From Methanococcoides sp. AM1 (GTDB lineage: Archaea > Halobacteriota > Methanosarcinia > Methanosarcinales > Methanosarcinaceae), in NCBI RefSeq assembly GCF_900774055.1, contig NZ_CAAGSW010000003.1, forward strand, positions 186,001 through 250,000: 64,000 nt of DNA, read 5' to 3'. How positions within the stretch are numbered: position 1 is the first letter of the stretch; each line of letters starts with the position of its first letter. This document shows positions 1 to 9,471 of the stretch, piece after piece. The translations under genes and the position numbers were made by a program. The notes under the pieces are model-generated. The model was given only the letters and a program-made list of their open reading frames with translations, ran no database searches and was not told the origin of the DNA.

Positions 1-1
1 T

Positions 2-505
2 GATGTGGTGATCACCGAGTTCGTGTCACAGTTCCTTGATGCGAACAGGGCATTCAGGGAATTCGTACGCGTGTTAAAACCCGGAGGAATGGTTGGGATC
101 AATGAGATGTATAGGGATAGGAATATCCCTCAAGCCTCAGAGGAAGAGATCATGGAAGCTGAACGCATCTTTGGTGAGATCACACAATTGCCTTTTTCAC
201 TCCCCTCGTCTGAAGATTGGGGGCAGTGGCTTCAAAATGCGGAATTAAGCGATGTCCAGGTGCACAAAAATAAAGTCTCTGTGAGTGTAAAGGATCTAAA
301 ACTGATGAGCAAATCAATGGGCGGTTTCGGAAAATTTGCCCGGCTGTTCATGAGCTTGATGGTAGGAATGACCAGATATACATTAGCAAGCAAGAAGATC
401 AGGAACAGGTTCCGGCAACTTAGTAAAGGTAAAAGGATCCTGATGAGAAATAGATCTACTTCGAAGCATGTGGGTTACGTTCTTGCTGTTGGCAGGAAGG
501 TCTAA
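2..505 (+). CDS. SAM-dependent methyltransferase, C-terminal part (5' end outside window)
   Basis: The frame is open to the left edge, so this is the C-terminal part of a longer gene. The first residues (DVVITEFVSQFL) followed by FREFVRVLKPGG match motifs IV-V of class I S-adenosylmethionine-dependent methyltransferases of the Methyltransf_11 type, where 'LKPGG' closes the Rossmann core. The rest (about 135 residues) is a helical, Lys/Arg-rich extension with no motif I recognise. The SAM-binding GxGxG loop must lie upstream and is not visible. The substrate cannot be told. The gene ends in TAA and converges on the next gene. Confidence 0.75.
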   Translation, partial: DVVITEFVSQFLDANRAFREFVRVLKPGGMVGINEMYRDRNIPQASEEEIMEAERIFGEITQLPFSLPSSEDWGQWLQNAELSDVQVHKNKVSVSVKDLKLMSKSMGGFGKFARLFMSLMVGMTRYTLASKKIRNRFRQLSKGKRILMRNRSTSKHVGYVLAVGRKV

Positions 506-528
506 AAATCAAATATGTTGAATTCTAA

Positions 529-1386
529 TTAATTGCTAAGTTCCCCGGAACCACTGAGCTCCAGGATGTTTTCCTCAAACCATGCGAGTTCCTTTATCGT
601 CTTTGCCAGACATGCGACAAGCCATTCCTTTAGAAGTGTTCTCTCTCCAAGCATTCTACTTGTTTCGCTTATCTCACCGTGCAGCCAGGCATTCAGCTCC
701 ATGACATAATGCAGTGCCATTATTTGGTGTTCTTCATCATGAGAACTACATCCTTCAAAGTCAGGTGATGGCTTTAGTTCTCCTATGGCTTCAATCGTCT
801 TTTTGATATTTTCAGGGAATGCATAATGGCAAATGTCGGTTCGATCGATCTGGTAAATGAGGGATTCGAACTGTTCCTCTAATGCTTTTCGTTCTGTCTC
901 TAAATACAGGAGCCTGTCAAGCAGCGCTGAAACGAGTGCTTCCTTGTGTTTGCTTCTTTCTCCCAGAGAGCTATATACTTCCTCGAAAAGCTTTTCGGGA
1001 ATACCTCGAGGATCTTCTTCTGGTGGCTTCTCTCCCGAGAGCCATGTCTGCAGTACCCAGATATATTCCTGTCCTTTCCGACTCCTCCCTGTCTTGTCTG
1101 CACGCCAGGCATTTTCTCCACATCTAGGGTGTGCACTGCCAATTGAGTCGGGATTAATGTCAATCTCCATCCTTCCAATGGATTCTATTATTCGCAGGAC
1201 ATGATGCTTAAATTTAAAATGGCAGATTTCCAGCCGGGTGATCAGGTTGCGGATGTCTTGTGCTACCTGTGGAAGGCTGCCTATGCGCTGCTCCAGCCGG
1301 TAGATCTCTATTATTTCGAAGTCCGGCTGCTCAAATCCGATATTTGCCCATGGCTCCAGCGGGATTTCTTCTGATCGTTTGTCCAT
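529..1386 (-). CDS. Hypothetical protein with an internal duplication
   Basis: A 285-residue soluble, helix-rich protein of unknown function. No signal peptide or membrane segment is visible. It contains two related halves. Around residues 54-70 it has ICHFKFKHHVLRIIESIG, matched at 185-202 by ICHYAFPENIKKTIEAIG. A second pair is LGERSKHKEALVSALL (141 onward) and LGERTLLKEWLVACLA (246 onward). The conserved Cys-His pair and the LGER block in each copy suggest a tandem helical domain. The start is the ATG at 1386. It is convergent with the partial methyltransferase gene and divergent from the YihY-like gene, so it is probably transcribed alone. Confidence 0.6.
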   Translation of the reverse strand: MDKRSEEIPLEPWANIGFEQPDFEIIEIYRLEQRIGSLPQVAQDIRNLITRLEICHFKFKHHVLRIIESIGRMEIDINPDSIGSAHPRCGENAWRADKTGRSRKGQEYIWVLQTWLSGEKPPEEDPRGIPEKLFEEVYSSLGERSKHKEALVSALLDRLLYLETERKALEEQFESLIYQIDRTDICHYAFPENIKKTIEAIGELKPSPDFEGCSSHDEEHQIMALHYVMELNAWLHGEISETSRMLGERTLLKEWLVACLAKTIKELAWFEENILELSGSGELSN

Positions 1387-1534
1387 TAGAAGTAATTAGA
1401 ATTTGATCATGAATAGTTCTTTTGATTGTGTTTGGATGTGTACTGCTTTTTGTCAGTTTCATAGCTTCTATATTCATCTATATCTGGATATTTGGTGTCA
1501 TAAACTAATTGTAGCTATACGTTAATTACTTTTT

Positions 1535-2383
1535 ATGGAAAAGTTCAGGGGTATGGTTGTACAAACTATTAAAAAGTGGAACGCTGACGACGGTATATCT
1601 TTCAGTGCAGCTCTCTCATTTTATTTAATAGTCAGTCTTCCTTCCTTACTTTTGTTTTCATTATCAATTGGTGGAATGTTCCTGAAAGTGGAACGACTTC
1701 AGGCAACAATTATCGAGTACATTTCACCTTTTGCAGATGAAGAGATCATAAACTCATTGAACCTGCTTTTCCAGCAATTACCGGAAACAAGTTCCCTTAC
1801 CTTTGGATTGATGATCAGTTTCTTACTTTTTCTTTGGAGTGCTGGCAATATCTTTTTGCATTTCCAGAAAACGATCAATAAGATGTGGGGAGTTTTAGAG
1901 TATGAAAAAGGATTTGTTCGAAGAATTTTTAATAAACGTATTTCTTCATTTGTTGCGGTTTTTATATTTAGCTTGTTATTTATAATGAGCATTCTTGCCG
2001 AGATATTTTTAGTAGTGATCTCAAAAATACTGACGACCATTATTCCATTTTCTCTGGACATTATCCAATATACTTCTTCTATCGCAAACGTGTTCGTACT
2101 CACAGTTCTTTTTATCTATCTTTACAAGACACTTCCTGAAAAGAAGATCGACATCAAGTATATTGCAACAGGTTCATTTCTTACTGTTTTTTTCATTACC
2201 ATTGGCAAATATCTTTTTAGCTTATATCTTTCATACAGCAATTTAACAACGGTCTATACACAAATTGGGGCTTTTCTTGCGATCTTTTTATGGTTGTATT
2301 ATTCTTCTATTATCGTAACCCTGATGGCCGAATTTATCACAATCTATTCAGACATTGAACACCAGATTGTTGGGAATAAATGA
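1535..2383 (+). CDS. YihY/BrkB family membrane protein
   Basis: A 282-residue polytopic membrane protein. It has about six hydrophobic helices and the hallmark N-terminal block (DDGISFSAALSFYLIVSLPS), then a LWSAGNIFLHFQKTINKMWG segment and the C-terminal TTVYTQIGAFLAIFLWLYYS block typical of the YihY/virulence factor BrkB family (UPF0761). The length fits the family. The biochemical function of the family is not settled; a transport or envelope role is usually assumed. The start ATG lies behind an AT-rich leader without a strong Shine-Dalgarno site. It stands alone between a divergent gene and the trkH gene. Confidence 0.8.
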   Translation: MEKFRGMVVQTIKKWNADDGISFSAALSFYLIVSLPSLLLFSLSIGGMFLKVERLQATIIEYISPFADEEIINSLNLLFQQLPETSSLTFGLMISFLLFLWSAGNIFLHFQKTINKMWGVLEYEKGFVRRIFNKRISSFVAVFIFSLLFIMSILAEIFLVVISKILTTIIPFSLDIIQYTSSIANVFVLTVLFIYLYKTLPEKKIDIKYIATGSFLTVFFITIGKYLFSLYLSYSNLTTVYTQIGAFLAIFLWLYYSSIIVTLMAEFITIYSDIEHQIVGNK

Positions 2384-2659
2384 TACTTTTCTACCCTGTC
2401 CAATTATCTATTCAATAATAATTGGGTTATAGCCATGCACTTCACCCTCTGATCAACTGAGTTCAAAATGTCACATGCTATTCCTCTAAAGAACCTGCAC
2501 AGAACACCTATATAAATTGGATGAATATCTACATGAAGAATGTTTTAAAGAATAGAGACTAAGTTTCCTGAGGTTTTGTAAAGAGATTAAATAGCCTCAT
2601 GATCTTCATGTGGCAAAAACAAAGATGTTAATATGATAATATAATGTGGTGGGATCGGC

Positions 2660-4096
2660 TTGAGATATAATGTAGTTCTGGGTGTACTGGGTTCTATCCT
2701 CTGGCTGCTTGCTGTATTTATGTTCATTCCATTGTTTGTGGCTCTTTATTATGATGAACCACTTTTAACTTTTGGCTTACCTTTGATAATAACGATGCTT
2801 ATTGCTTTTGTTTTTTCATTGTTCTTCACAAAAGTAGAAGAGGAATGGAATATGAAGGAAGGCTTTTTCATTGTAGCATCAGGCTGGCTTATTGCAGCAG
2901 TGATCTATTCTCTTCCTTACATGCTCGAGGGTGTACCTCCGGTCAATGCCTTATTTGAATCTATGTCCGGGGTAACGGCTACCGGGGCCACAGCACTTAG
3001 CGATATTGAAAGTCATAGCAGAAGCCTGCTCTTCTGGAGAGGTATGACACAATGGCTTGGTGGTATGGGGATCATCATGTTGTTCATTGCTATCCTGCCA
3101 AAACTCGGCATTGCAGGGCGCCAGATGTTCCGTGCAGAGGTTCCGGGTCTTCACGAAGAACAACTGCGACCGAGGATCAGGGAGACTGCCAAGATCTTGT
3201 GGATTGTTTACATTGCACTCTCAGTTACAGAAGTGATCGTTCTGGACCTTGCAGGATTGTCTCTTTATGATTCAATAACCCATACATTCACATCGATCTC
3301 TTGTTCAGGTTTTTCCCCTTATTCAGACAGCATCGCAGCTTTTAATGATCCTCTGGTAGAGGGTATTTTTATAGTTTTCATGTTCCTTGGGGGGGCAAAC
3401 TTTGCCCTTCATTACAAAACAATATTTTCTGATAAAAAAAGCCTGATAAGGGACCAGGAGTTTAAGTTCTACTTCGCGATAATTGCCATCGCCACCGTTG
3501 TTCTTGCCTATATGCTTTTTAGTACCCGAGTCTATTCGTTCTCAGATGCCTTCAGGTACAGCAGTTTTCAGGTCATTTCTATCCTCACAACAACCGGTTA
3601 TGCAACAGCGGATTTTAATCTCTGGCCTGATTCCTCAAGATTCATCCTCTTCCTGTTGATGTTCATCGGAGGTTGTGCAGGTTCCACTTCAGGTGGTGTG
3701 AAAGTAGTGCGTGTACTTCTCCTGCTAAAATACGCACAGAATGTACTCTTCAAGGTGCTTCACCCAAAAGCCATCAGGCATGTCCGCTTTAACGGCAAGA
3801 CAGTTCCTGAGGATGTTATACATTCCATCGTGTCCTTCATGGTAATTTACTTCATGATCTTCGTTGCCAGCTCGACCATGCTCTCACTAATGGGAATGGA
3901 CTTCGTTACTTCCCTGAGTGCTTCCATTGCAACCCTTGGCAATGTCGGTCCCGGTCTCGGTCTTGTAGGTCCAATGGCCAGTTTTGATTCTATTCCTGAT
4001 CTTGGGAAGCTGCTTCTCACCGCAAATATGTGGATCGGAAGACTTGAAGTGTTTACAGTCATGGTAATACTGACGCCGGCTTTCTGGAAGAAGTGA
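2660..4096 (+). CDS. trkH: TrkH-family potassium uptake membrane subunit
   Basis: A 478-residue polytopic membrane protein of the TrkH/KtrB family, the K+-translocating subunit of Trk-type uptake. Four pore-loop blocks with selectivity-filter-like sequence can be seen: ESMSGVTATGAT, TSISCSGFSPYSD, TTTGYATADF and ATLGNVGPGLG. GGMGIIMLFIAILP and GGCAGSTSGGVKVVR are also typical. Length and ending (VILTPAFWKK) fit the family. The chosen start is a TTG because a GGTGGGA ribosome site lies just before it and the nearby upstream ATG is out of frame. The cytoplasmic gating partner TrkA is not in the neighbourhood, so it must be encoded elsewhere. Confidence 0.92.
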   Translation: MRYNVVLGVLGSILWLLAVFMFIPLFVALYYDEPLLTFGLPLIITMLIAFVFSLFFTKVEEEWNMKEGFFIVASGWLIAAVIYSLPYMLEGVPPVNALFESMSGVTATGATALSDIESHSRSLLFWRGMTQWLGGMGIIMLFIAILPKLGIAGRQMFRAEVPGLHEEQLRPRIRETAKILWIVYIALSVTEVIVLDLAGLSLYDSITHTFTSISCSGFSPYSDSIAAFNDPLVEGIFIVFMFLGGANFALHYKTIFSDKKSLIRDQEFKFYFAIIAIATVVLAYMLFSTRVYSFSDAFRYSSFQVISILTTTGYATADFNLWPDSSRFILFLLMFIGGCAGSTSGGVKVVRVLLLLKYAQNVLFKVLHPKAIRHVRFNGKTVPEDVIHSIVSFMVIYFMIFVASSTMLSLMGMDFVTSLSASIATLGNVGPGLGLVGPMASFDSIPDLGKLLLTANMWIGRLEVFTVMVILTPAFWKK

Positions 4097-4279
4097 AGCA
4101 GATCGTTTTATACTTGTTTCTTACCTTATTTTCTTCATTTTCTTTATTTTTCAAAAATAGTTTGACTTGACATATAATTATAAATATAATAACAAAGGAA
4201 TTTCTATTGGGGTTAATTGTTCATATTGCACATATCAATTCACATCGATATTTGCGACATGTATGTCCGGGGGAATTCA

Positions 4280-5626
4280 ATGAATGAGCTTACTTATTCA
4301 AAAACTATTTTTCGCGAAATGTCAATTATTGCATTTTTAACTATCATTGTGGGAACTTATTTTATAACATTTGATCTGTTTGAAAAAATGTTTTTCCATG
4401 TCTATCTGTATGAGCATTATGAAATAGGTGACATACTTCTAACGTCTCTTTTTTTGGTATTCTGTCTCTTTGTTTTTTCATACCATCTTTACAGTGAAAT
4501 TAAAAGAGAATCCGCAAGCCTGATCGAGGCTAATAATAATTTTCAGGAGATCTTTGATAATTCAAATGATTCAATAGTCGTGTATCGGGAAGATGGTTCA
4601 ATTGTAAACGCAAATAGTACAGTTATCAGGACATTAGGCTACAGTACGGATGAGCTATTGCACATGTATGTGCAGGATCTGTATGATTCTGATTCAAAAC
4701 CAATGAACATTAAAGGTGAAGTTTTTCAACCTCTCGAAAATTCATCAATATTAGAGATAACTGCTATTCAAAAGGACGGTTCAAGGATTCCTGCAGAAGT
4801 AAGTAGCAGTCTATTTACGTCTACTGGATATCCTTATATAATTTCTGTTGGCAGGGACATTACTGAACGTAAGAAAGCCCAAACTGCAATACTTGAAAAG
4901 AATAAGGCCCAGGAAGCCAGTCAGATCAAATCTGAATTCCTCGCGAACATGAGCCATGAATTGCGTACTCCTCTTAATTCTATCATCGGCTTCTCACAGT
5001 TTCTAAATAGCAATCCTTATGGCAACCTGAACGAAAAGGAAGTAAAATATTCATACAATATAATGAATGCAGGAAATCACTTGCTGGACCTGATCAATGA
5101 CATTCTTGATATTTCTAAAGTAGAAAGCGGTAAAATTGAACTCGAATATGAAAAGTTCGGTTTACATGCTTTCTTTTCTGAAGTAGAAGGTATAGTGCAG
5201 CATCTGGCAGACAAAAAGAACATTAACATCTCTAATCAGTATAGTTCAGAAAGTATCGAAATGTATGCTGACAGGTTAAGGATGAAGCAAGTTCTGTATA
5301 ATCTATTAAGCAATTCCGTGAAGTTCACACCTGAAAATGGGTGTGTATAGGTAACTGCGACTGATCGTGACGACCTGTTAGAGATATCTGTATCGGATAA
5401 CGGTATAGGCATCCCGAAAAATAAACATGATGAAATCTTTGAGACCTTCAAACAGGTTGATTCTTCAACCTCAAAGCAATATGGGGGCACAGGTCTCGGA
5501 TTAGCTTTGGCCAGACAGTATGTTGAGTTGCATGGCGGAAATATATGGGTTGATAGTGAAGAAGGCAGGGGTAGTACCTTTACTTTTACTATTCCTTTTA
5601 ATTCCGTTTCTTACATGAACCCATAA
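4280..5626 (+). CDS. PAS-containing sensor histidine kinase with in-frame TAG (putative pyrrolysine)
   Basis: A 448-residue membrane sensor kinase if the TAG at 5348-5350 is read through. Order: two N-terminal membrane helices (about residues 15-70), a PAS domain (about 85-195), a HisKA dimerisation domain with the phospho-acceptor in MSHELRTPLN (His about 226), and an HATPase_c domain. The N box (NLLSNSVKFTP) lies before the TAG. The G1 (DNGIGIP), F (FETFKQ) and G2 (GGTGLGL) boxes lie after it, in the same frame, up to TAA at 5624. Stopping at TAG would remove nearly all of the ATP site. The start ATG at 4280 follows a GGGGG ribosome site; a TTG at 4217 is an alternative. No receiver-domain partner is adjacent. 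The second kinase at 12350 has TAG at the equivalent codon, which argues against random mutation. Confidence 0.85.
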
Positions 5627-5837
5627 GCTCTTTTATTGAACTTAAAAAAGCGCTTCAAGCGAGAGTCTTCTTCACGATTACATTACAGAAATTAGTATCA
5701 GAATATTGTTCAATGTATTTCTTTACTTGACCCCTTAAATTCTATCTCTTCATCAGTAAGAGAGAAGCACAAAAAGCAAAATTTTTCTTTTAAGTAGAAC
5801 AGCCTCCGTATTTCTCTAAAATAAATAATCAGAAGGC

Positions 5838-5990
5838 ATGAATGTTGTCGGTGACGTTAAGATAGTCGGTGATGTGCCCTGCATGAAATGTGGCTATGGT
5901 GAGGTGTGTGAGCTCAGCGGATCAAGCTTGAGATTTGCATATTACTTTTTAAAGTATTACAAAGTCATATCTGCAATCTTGCCTTTTTGA
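5838..5990 (+). pseudogene. Short remnant resembling an iron-sulfur flavoprotein tail
   Basis: A 50-codon frame whose first half (VVGDVKIVGDVPCMKCGYGE then VCELSG) resembles the Cys-rich segment of archaeal iron-sulfur flavoprotein/NADPH-dependent FMN reductase-like proteins. The second half is unrelated and runs into the 3' end of the convergent racemase gene. There is no flavodoxin core before it. This is best read as a leftover of a deleted gene. The family assignment is a weak inference from the CxxC-containing segment alone. Confidence 0.3.
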
Positions 5991-6681
5991 CCACAACTTC
6001 TGCTAAGATCTGTGAAGGATCTATTAATGGAACAGGTACTTCTTCTTTAATGGAAAGTAAAGTAAGTTCTGTACAACCAAGAATTATAGCTTCTGCACCC
6101 TCTTTGATGAGCACTTCAATTACCTCTAAAATGTTTTCACGTGCACTTCCCTCTATGTATCCTGCCTTTATTCCTTCTTCTCCATAAATTGAATTCATGA
6201 CTCTTTCTTGTAATTCTTCATCTGGAGTTATTATTTCGATTCCATCGATCGAATCATGATATAGTCTGGTCATTAGTGTGCCGGTAGTGGCCAATAACCC
6301 TATTTTTTTGATCTCCGGAAATGCTTTATGGATGTAAGAGGTAGTTTCTGAGATCATGTTTATTATGGGAATCCTTGTGCTATTTTGTAGTTCACGATAA
6401 AAGTAATGCATAGTATTGCATGGTATTGCGATCACCTCTGCACCAGCATTTTCCAGAGTCTCGATAGACTATTTTGCTTCCTCTACAGGGCTGATACCCA
6501 ATCCAAGTATTGCCAGTGTACGGTCTGGTATATTTGGATTATTATCAATGATGATCCTCAAATGATCCTGATCAGTTTTGGCGGGAGTATTTTTGATAAC
6601 TTTTAAGAAAAAACGCGCAGTTGATTCAGACCCCACCCCCCCTAAAATTCCAACCGTTTTGTCATGTGCTCTGACTTTCAT
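5965..6681 (-). CDS. Aspartate/glutamate racemase family protein with in-frame TAG (putative pyrrolysine)
   Basis: A 238-residue protein of the Asp/Glu/hydantoin racemase family if TAG at 6469-6471 (residue 71) is read through. The N-terminus (KTVGILGGVGSESTARFF) is the family signature. The two catalytic cysteines are in AIPCNTMHYF (Cys about 88) and ILGCTELTLL (Cys about 203), one on each side of the two-fold fold, and both lie after the TAG. The TAG falls between VEEAK and SIETLENAGAEVIAIP, in a helix where a polar residue is normal. Frame, length and both catalytic residues are intact, so only the amber codon separates the two pieces. Family members interconvert L- and D-amino acids by a two-base mechanism; the substrate here is not certain. 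Confidence 0.82.
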
Positions 6682-6914
6682 TCAATTGCTCCCCAAACTT
6701 CCCCATTTGCAAGATCTTCCCATATATTCTCATTTTATGGCTAAATTCAGTACCTATATTTTTATTGGGCTATTATCATAAATCAATTTTGTATTTTTAT
6801 TAATATATCAAAAAATTTTTATCATCGTAAATCTGATATTACCAAAGTTATTTTTGGGATAAAAACAACCGTTCTTTGTTATTAGATTAGCAAGGGGATA
6901 TGAGGGTGTAAAAT

Positions 6915-7367
6915 GTGCTCACATTAAAAGATTCCGTAACAATAAACCGACCGCCAGAAGTTATTTTTGAATGGTTATCTCATTTCACAGAAAATTACAC
7001 ATCGTGGCATCAGGATCATGTAATTGCAAAATGGATCAGTGGGGGAAATTTTGAGAAGGGCTCGGTTCTTTACTCCGAGGAATATCTCGGTGGCAAATTG
7101 GATAAATTAAGTTTTGAAATAACCGGGTTCAAAAAAGGTGAATTGATAGAATACAAAGTTCTGTTCCCACATTCTATGATTTCTCCCGGTGGTTCATTTT
7201 CCGTAGAACCTCTTAGTGGTAACAGTTGCTTGTTCACAGCTACACTTTCTTTTCGATTTGGATGGTTGTTTTCGAAAATTGCTAAAAAAAGAGTTAATGC
7301 TATAAGGGAGCACATGCGGGAGGAAGGAGTAAATCTTAAAAGTCTACTGGAAGATCCAGATCCTTAA
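6915..7367 (+). CDS. SRPBCC (START-like) domain protein
   Basis: A 150-residue protein. It starts with the pattern of SRPBCC/polyketide-cyclase-like ligand-binding proteins (VTINRPPEVIFEWLSHF), has alternating strands (EITGFKKGELIEYKV) and ends in a long C-terminal helix. Such proteins form a helix-grip pocket for hydrophobic ligands; the ligand is unknown. The start is GTG at 6915 behind a GAGGGTG ribosome site. An ATG two bases earlier is out of frame. It stands alone. Confidence 0.65.
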   Translation: MLTLKDSVTINRPPEVIFEWLSHFTENYTSWHQDHVIAKWISGGNFEKGSVLYSEEYLGGKLDKLSFEITGFKKGELIEYKVLFPHSMISPGGSFSVEPLSGNSCLFTATLSFRFGWLFSKIAKKRVNAIREHMREEGVNLKSLLEDPDP

Positions 7368-7534
7368 ATCCCTTTAATGAATTCTTATCTAATAGTTAAT
7401 ATATTATATGGAACTGCTCTGGAATAATGGTATGTGAAGTTTTCATTGATCTTTCATTAAATGGTACATGTCTGTCGATTTTGTTTTCTTTATTTTCTAT
7501 GCAACAATGTTCGGAAATACTAAGCGTAAACCTT

Positions 7535-8167
7535 TTAGGAAATTCTCCTGAAAATATACGAGTTAGCTGTTTTAGTGTACCCTATTCCTTTCCCGAGCTC
7601 CTCGAGATATTCTTTTGTAATCTTGATCTGCTTTTTTGGAACAAAATATGATCCCAGGTTCCTGTCAGTGATATGATGCCTTCCACTCTTTACATAGATA
7701 GCTGCAATGAATTCATAATCATCATCGATGAATGCCACCCCTGCATCCCCATGACTGTTGTTTGCAAGCAGTAACCCACCAATTTTCAGATATTTTTTAC
7801 ATTCCTGTGAAACAAAGCCAGCATACTGTGAGATGAGCAGATCGAAACTCTTTTCGTTAAGATCCAGCTCTCTGGAGTAATCAGAAGGTATGAAATGGAA
7901 CACAGCATTTGTGTCATAGGCTTTTTTCTTTGAGATCTGATCAGCAACTGAACTTTTTTGTTCAAAGAATTTCTTTGCTCGCGGATCACTATCCACATAT
8001 ACAACTTCAGGGAAGAAAAAAGAAGGAGTAATATGTACAAAACTTCCTGGATAAAGGGCACTATTAATGTTGAATCTGGTTTTCAGGGATTCAAACAGAT
8101 CTGCCCTTTCAAAGTTATTGTCAACATAGGATTGCTTGTATAGTTCCTGTACATCAACTTTTTTCAT
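7535..8167 (-). CDS. Hypothetical protein, methyltransferase-like fold
   Basis: A 210-residue soluble protein. SALYPGSFVHITPSFFFPEV followed by VYVDSDPRAKKFF resembles the first part of a Rossmann-type methyltransferase (strand, loop, then acidic residue at the end of strand 2). SFDLLISQYAGFVSQEC and YLKIGGLLLANNSHGD resemble motifs IV and V. The glycine-rich motif I is replaced by LYPGSF, so SAM binding is likely but not certain. No partner genes are adjacent. Confidence 0.55.
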   Translation of the reverse strand: MKKVDVQELYKQSYVDNNFERADLFESLKTRFNINSALYPGSFVHITPSFFFPEVVYVDSDPRAKKFFEQKSSVADQISKKKAYDTNAVFHFIPSDYSRELDLNEKSFDLLISQYAGFVSQECKKYLKIGGLLLANNSHGDAGVAFIDDDYEFIAAIYVKSGRHHITDRNLGSYFVPKKQIKITKEYLEELGKGIGYTKTANSYIFRRIS

Positions 8168-8412
8168 ATAAATTATGAAGAGCTATAGTTCTATAAATTT
8201 GATCGTATGATCTGCTGATAATTAGCGGTTTTGTAGTTGACCATTTTACTTAATAAAAAATATGCAAACATATAAGTCATTAAATGCGAATGTTAACATG
8301 ATAGATTGTTATTATCAAAAAGAATTGAAAACAAGGGTAAGTGATTATCGTTGTTCTTTCTGATACCGGTGAGATTTTTTAGTACTAATTTTGTTGAAGA
8401 GAGGTGATAGAT

Positions 8413-8724
8413 ATGGATAAAGGTTTTTCAAAGGATCTGAGTGAATTGATGCAGTTTCCATCTGAAGGGATCTTCAGTACGGTACTTGCCAAGGCTGAAG
8501 ACTATAACTATACCCTGATGTGCCTTGCTGCCGGAACGAACATTGACGAACATACTTCTACGAAAACAGGAGTTGTTCAGGTCCTGAAAGGAAAAGGTGT
8601 TTTCAGATTGTTTGATAAGGATATCGGGATGAAGGAAGGTACCTTTATCTTCATGCCAGCAAATGCACCCCATTCTCTTCAGGCGGAGGAAGATCTGGCA
8701 ATACTTCTTTGTCTCACAAAGTAA
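8413..8724 (+). CDS. Small cupin-domain protein
   Basis: A 103-residue single-domain cupin. The two cupin motifs are visible as GTNIDEHTSTKTGVVQVLKG (motif 1, with one His and the conserved glycines) and FIFMPANAPHSLQA (motif 2, with the PxxxPH ending). It is probably a metal-binding beta-barrel; the substrate is unknown. ATG 8413 is chosen because a strong GAGGTGAT ribosome site sits 4 bases before it; an in-frame GTG at 8404 is less likely. Convergent with the pentapeptide-repeat gene. Confidence 0.75.
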   Translation: MDKGFSKDLSELMQFPSEGIFSTVLAKAEDYNYTLMCLAAGTNIDEHTSTKTGVVQVLKGKGVFRLFDKDIGMKEGTFIFMPANAPHSLQAEEDLAILLCLTK

Positions 8725-8798
8725 GATCGGTCAAAGGAAAAGCTACAAGGATCTATCAATAGACAGGAAAAGCTGCTAAGCTCTGGCTTAACAGTTTT

Positions 8799-9359
8799 TC
8801 ATTCCAGCTCAATGTCATAGATATTTAATAGGGCGATCACTTCCGGGATCGAAAATTTTGTCTTTTTGAGGATATTATTATTCGGATCGATATCGTAGTT
8901 CTTTGCATTCCTGAATGATGTAAAGCTCAGATCAGTATTTCTAAAGAGACTGTTCTTAAGATCGGAGTTTTCAAAATTCGCTTTTGTAATGTTAGTATTT
9001 ACAAAATCACAATCATATACCTGGCAATTGATAAAATCCGTATTTTCTAATTTCAGATCGGAAAACACTGACAGTGAAAGGAAAGAGTCTTCAAATCCAA
9101 AAGTGAGTATGAAGTCATTGCATTTTGAAAAATCCAGTCCCAATATCTTGCAGTTCCTGAATCGGACATCCTGGAATTTAGTGTTATCCAGATCTACGTT
9201 TGATAAATTGCAGTTTTCAAAATCACAATCAATAAACCTTGAATTTTTGAAAGATGCATCTCTAAGGTCGATATCCTTAAAGGTTTCCGCTTCGAATTCT
9301 TCGTTCTGGTACTCCATGAGCTCTGGATATTGTTTTTGTTTTATATGATATCTTTGCAT
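8799..9359 (-). CDS. Pentapeptide-repeat protein
   Basis: A 186-residue protein dominated by A(D/N)LxX-type pentapeptide repeats: FKDIDLRDASFKNSRFIDCD, then FENCNLSNVDLDNTKFQDVR, and later TDFINCQVYDCDFVNTNITK and ANFENSDLKNSLFRNTDLSF. Such repeats fold as a right-handed quadrilateral beta-helix. The C-terminus (IPEVIALLNIYDIELE) is not repetitive. The molecular role of most such proteins is unknown; some mimic DNA. No membrane segment or signal peptide is visible. Confidence 0.8.
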   Translation of the reverse strand: MQRYHIKQKQYPELMEYQNEEFEAETFKDIDLRDASFKNSRFIDCDFENCNLSNVDLDNTKFQDVRFRNCKILGLDFSKCNDFILTFGFEDSFLSLSVFSDLKLENTDFINCQVYDCDFVNTNITKANFENSDLKNSLFRNTDLSFTSFRNAKNYDIDPNNNILKKTKFSIPEVIALLNIYDIELE

Positions 9360-9471
9360 CTGAGATCAACAGTATTCTTATTTCGCAAGCGACTGGGCTG
9401 ATAATTATGTCTTAATAACGGTTGAAAGTCAATTTATTCCATTAGTTATTTTTTATGAAAAAATGAAGTGA

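Noticed and set aside
857-1204. Overlapping open frames on both strands inside the 529-1386 gene and many similar ones elsewhere
   Set aside because: They have atypical composition, no ribosome sites and lie opposite well-supported genes, so they are shadows.
7427-7651. Open frame MVCEVFIDLSLNGTCL... on the plus strand
   Set aside because: It runs antisense into the methyltransferase-like gene, is Cys/Phe/Leu-rich without a clear membrane pattern, and has no ribosome site.
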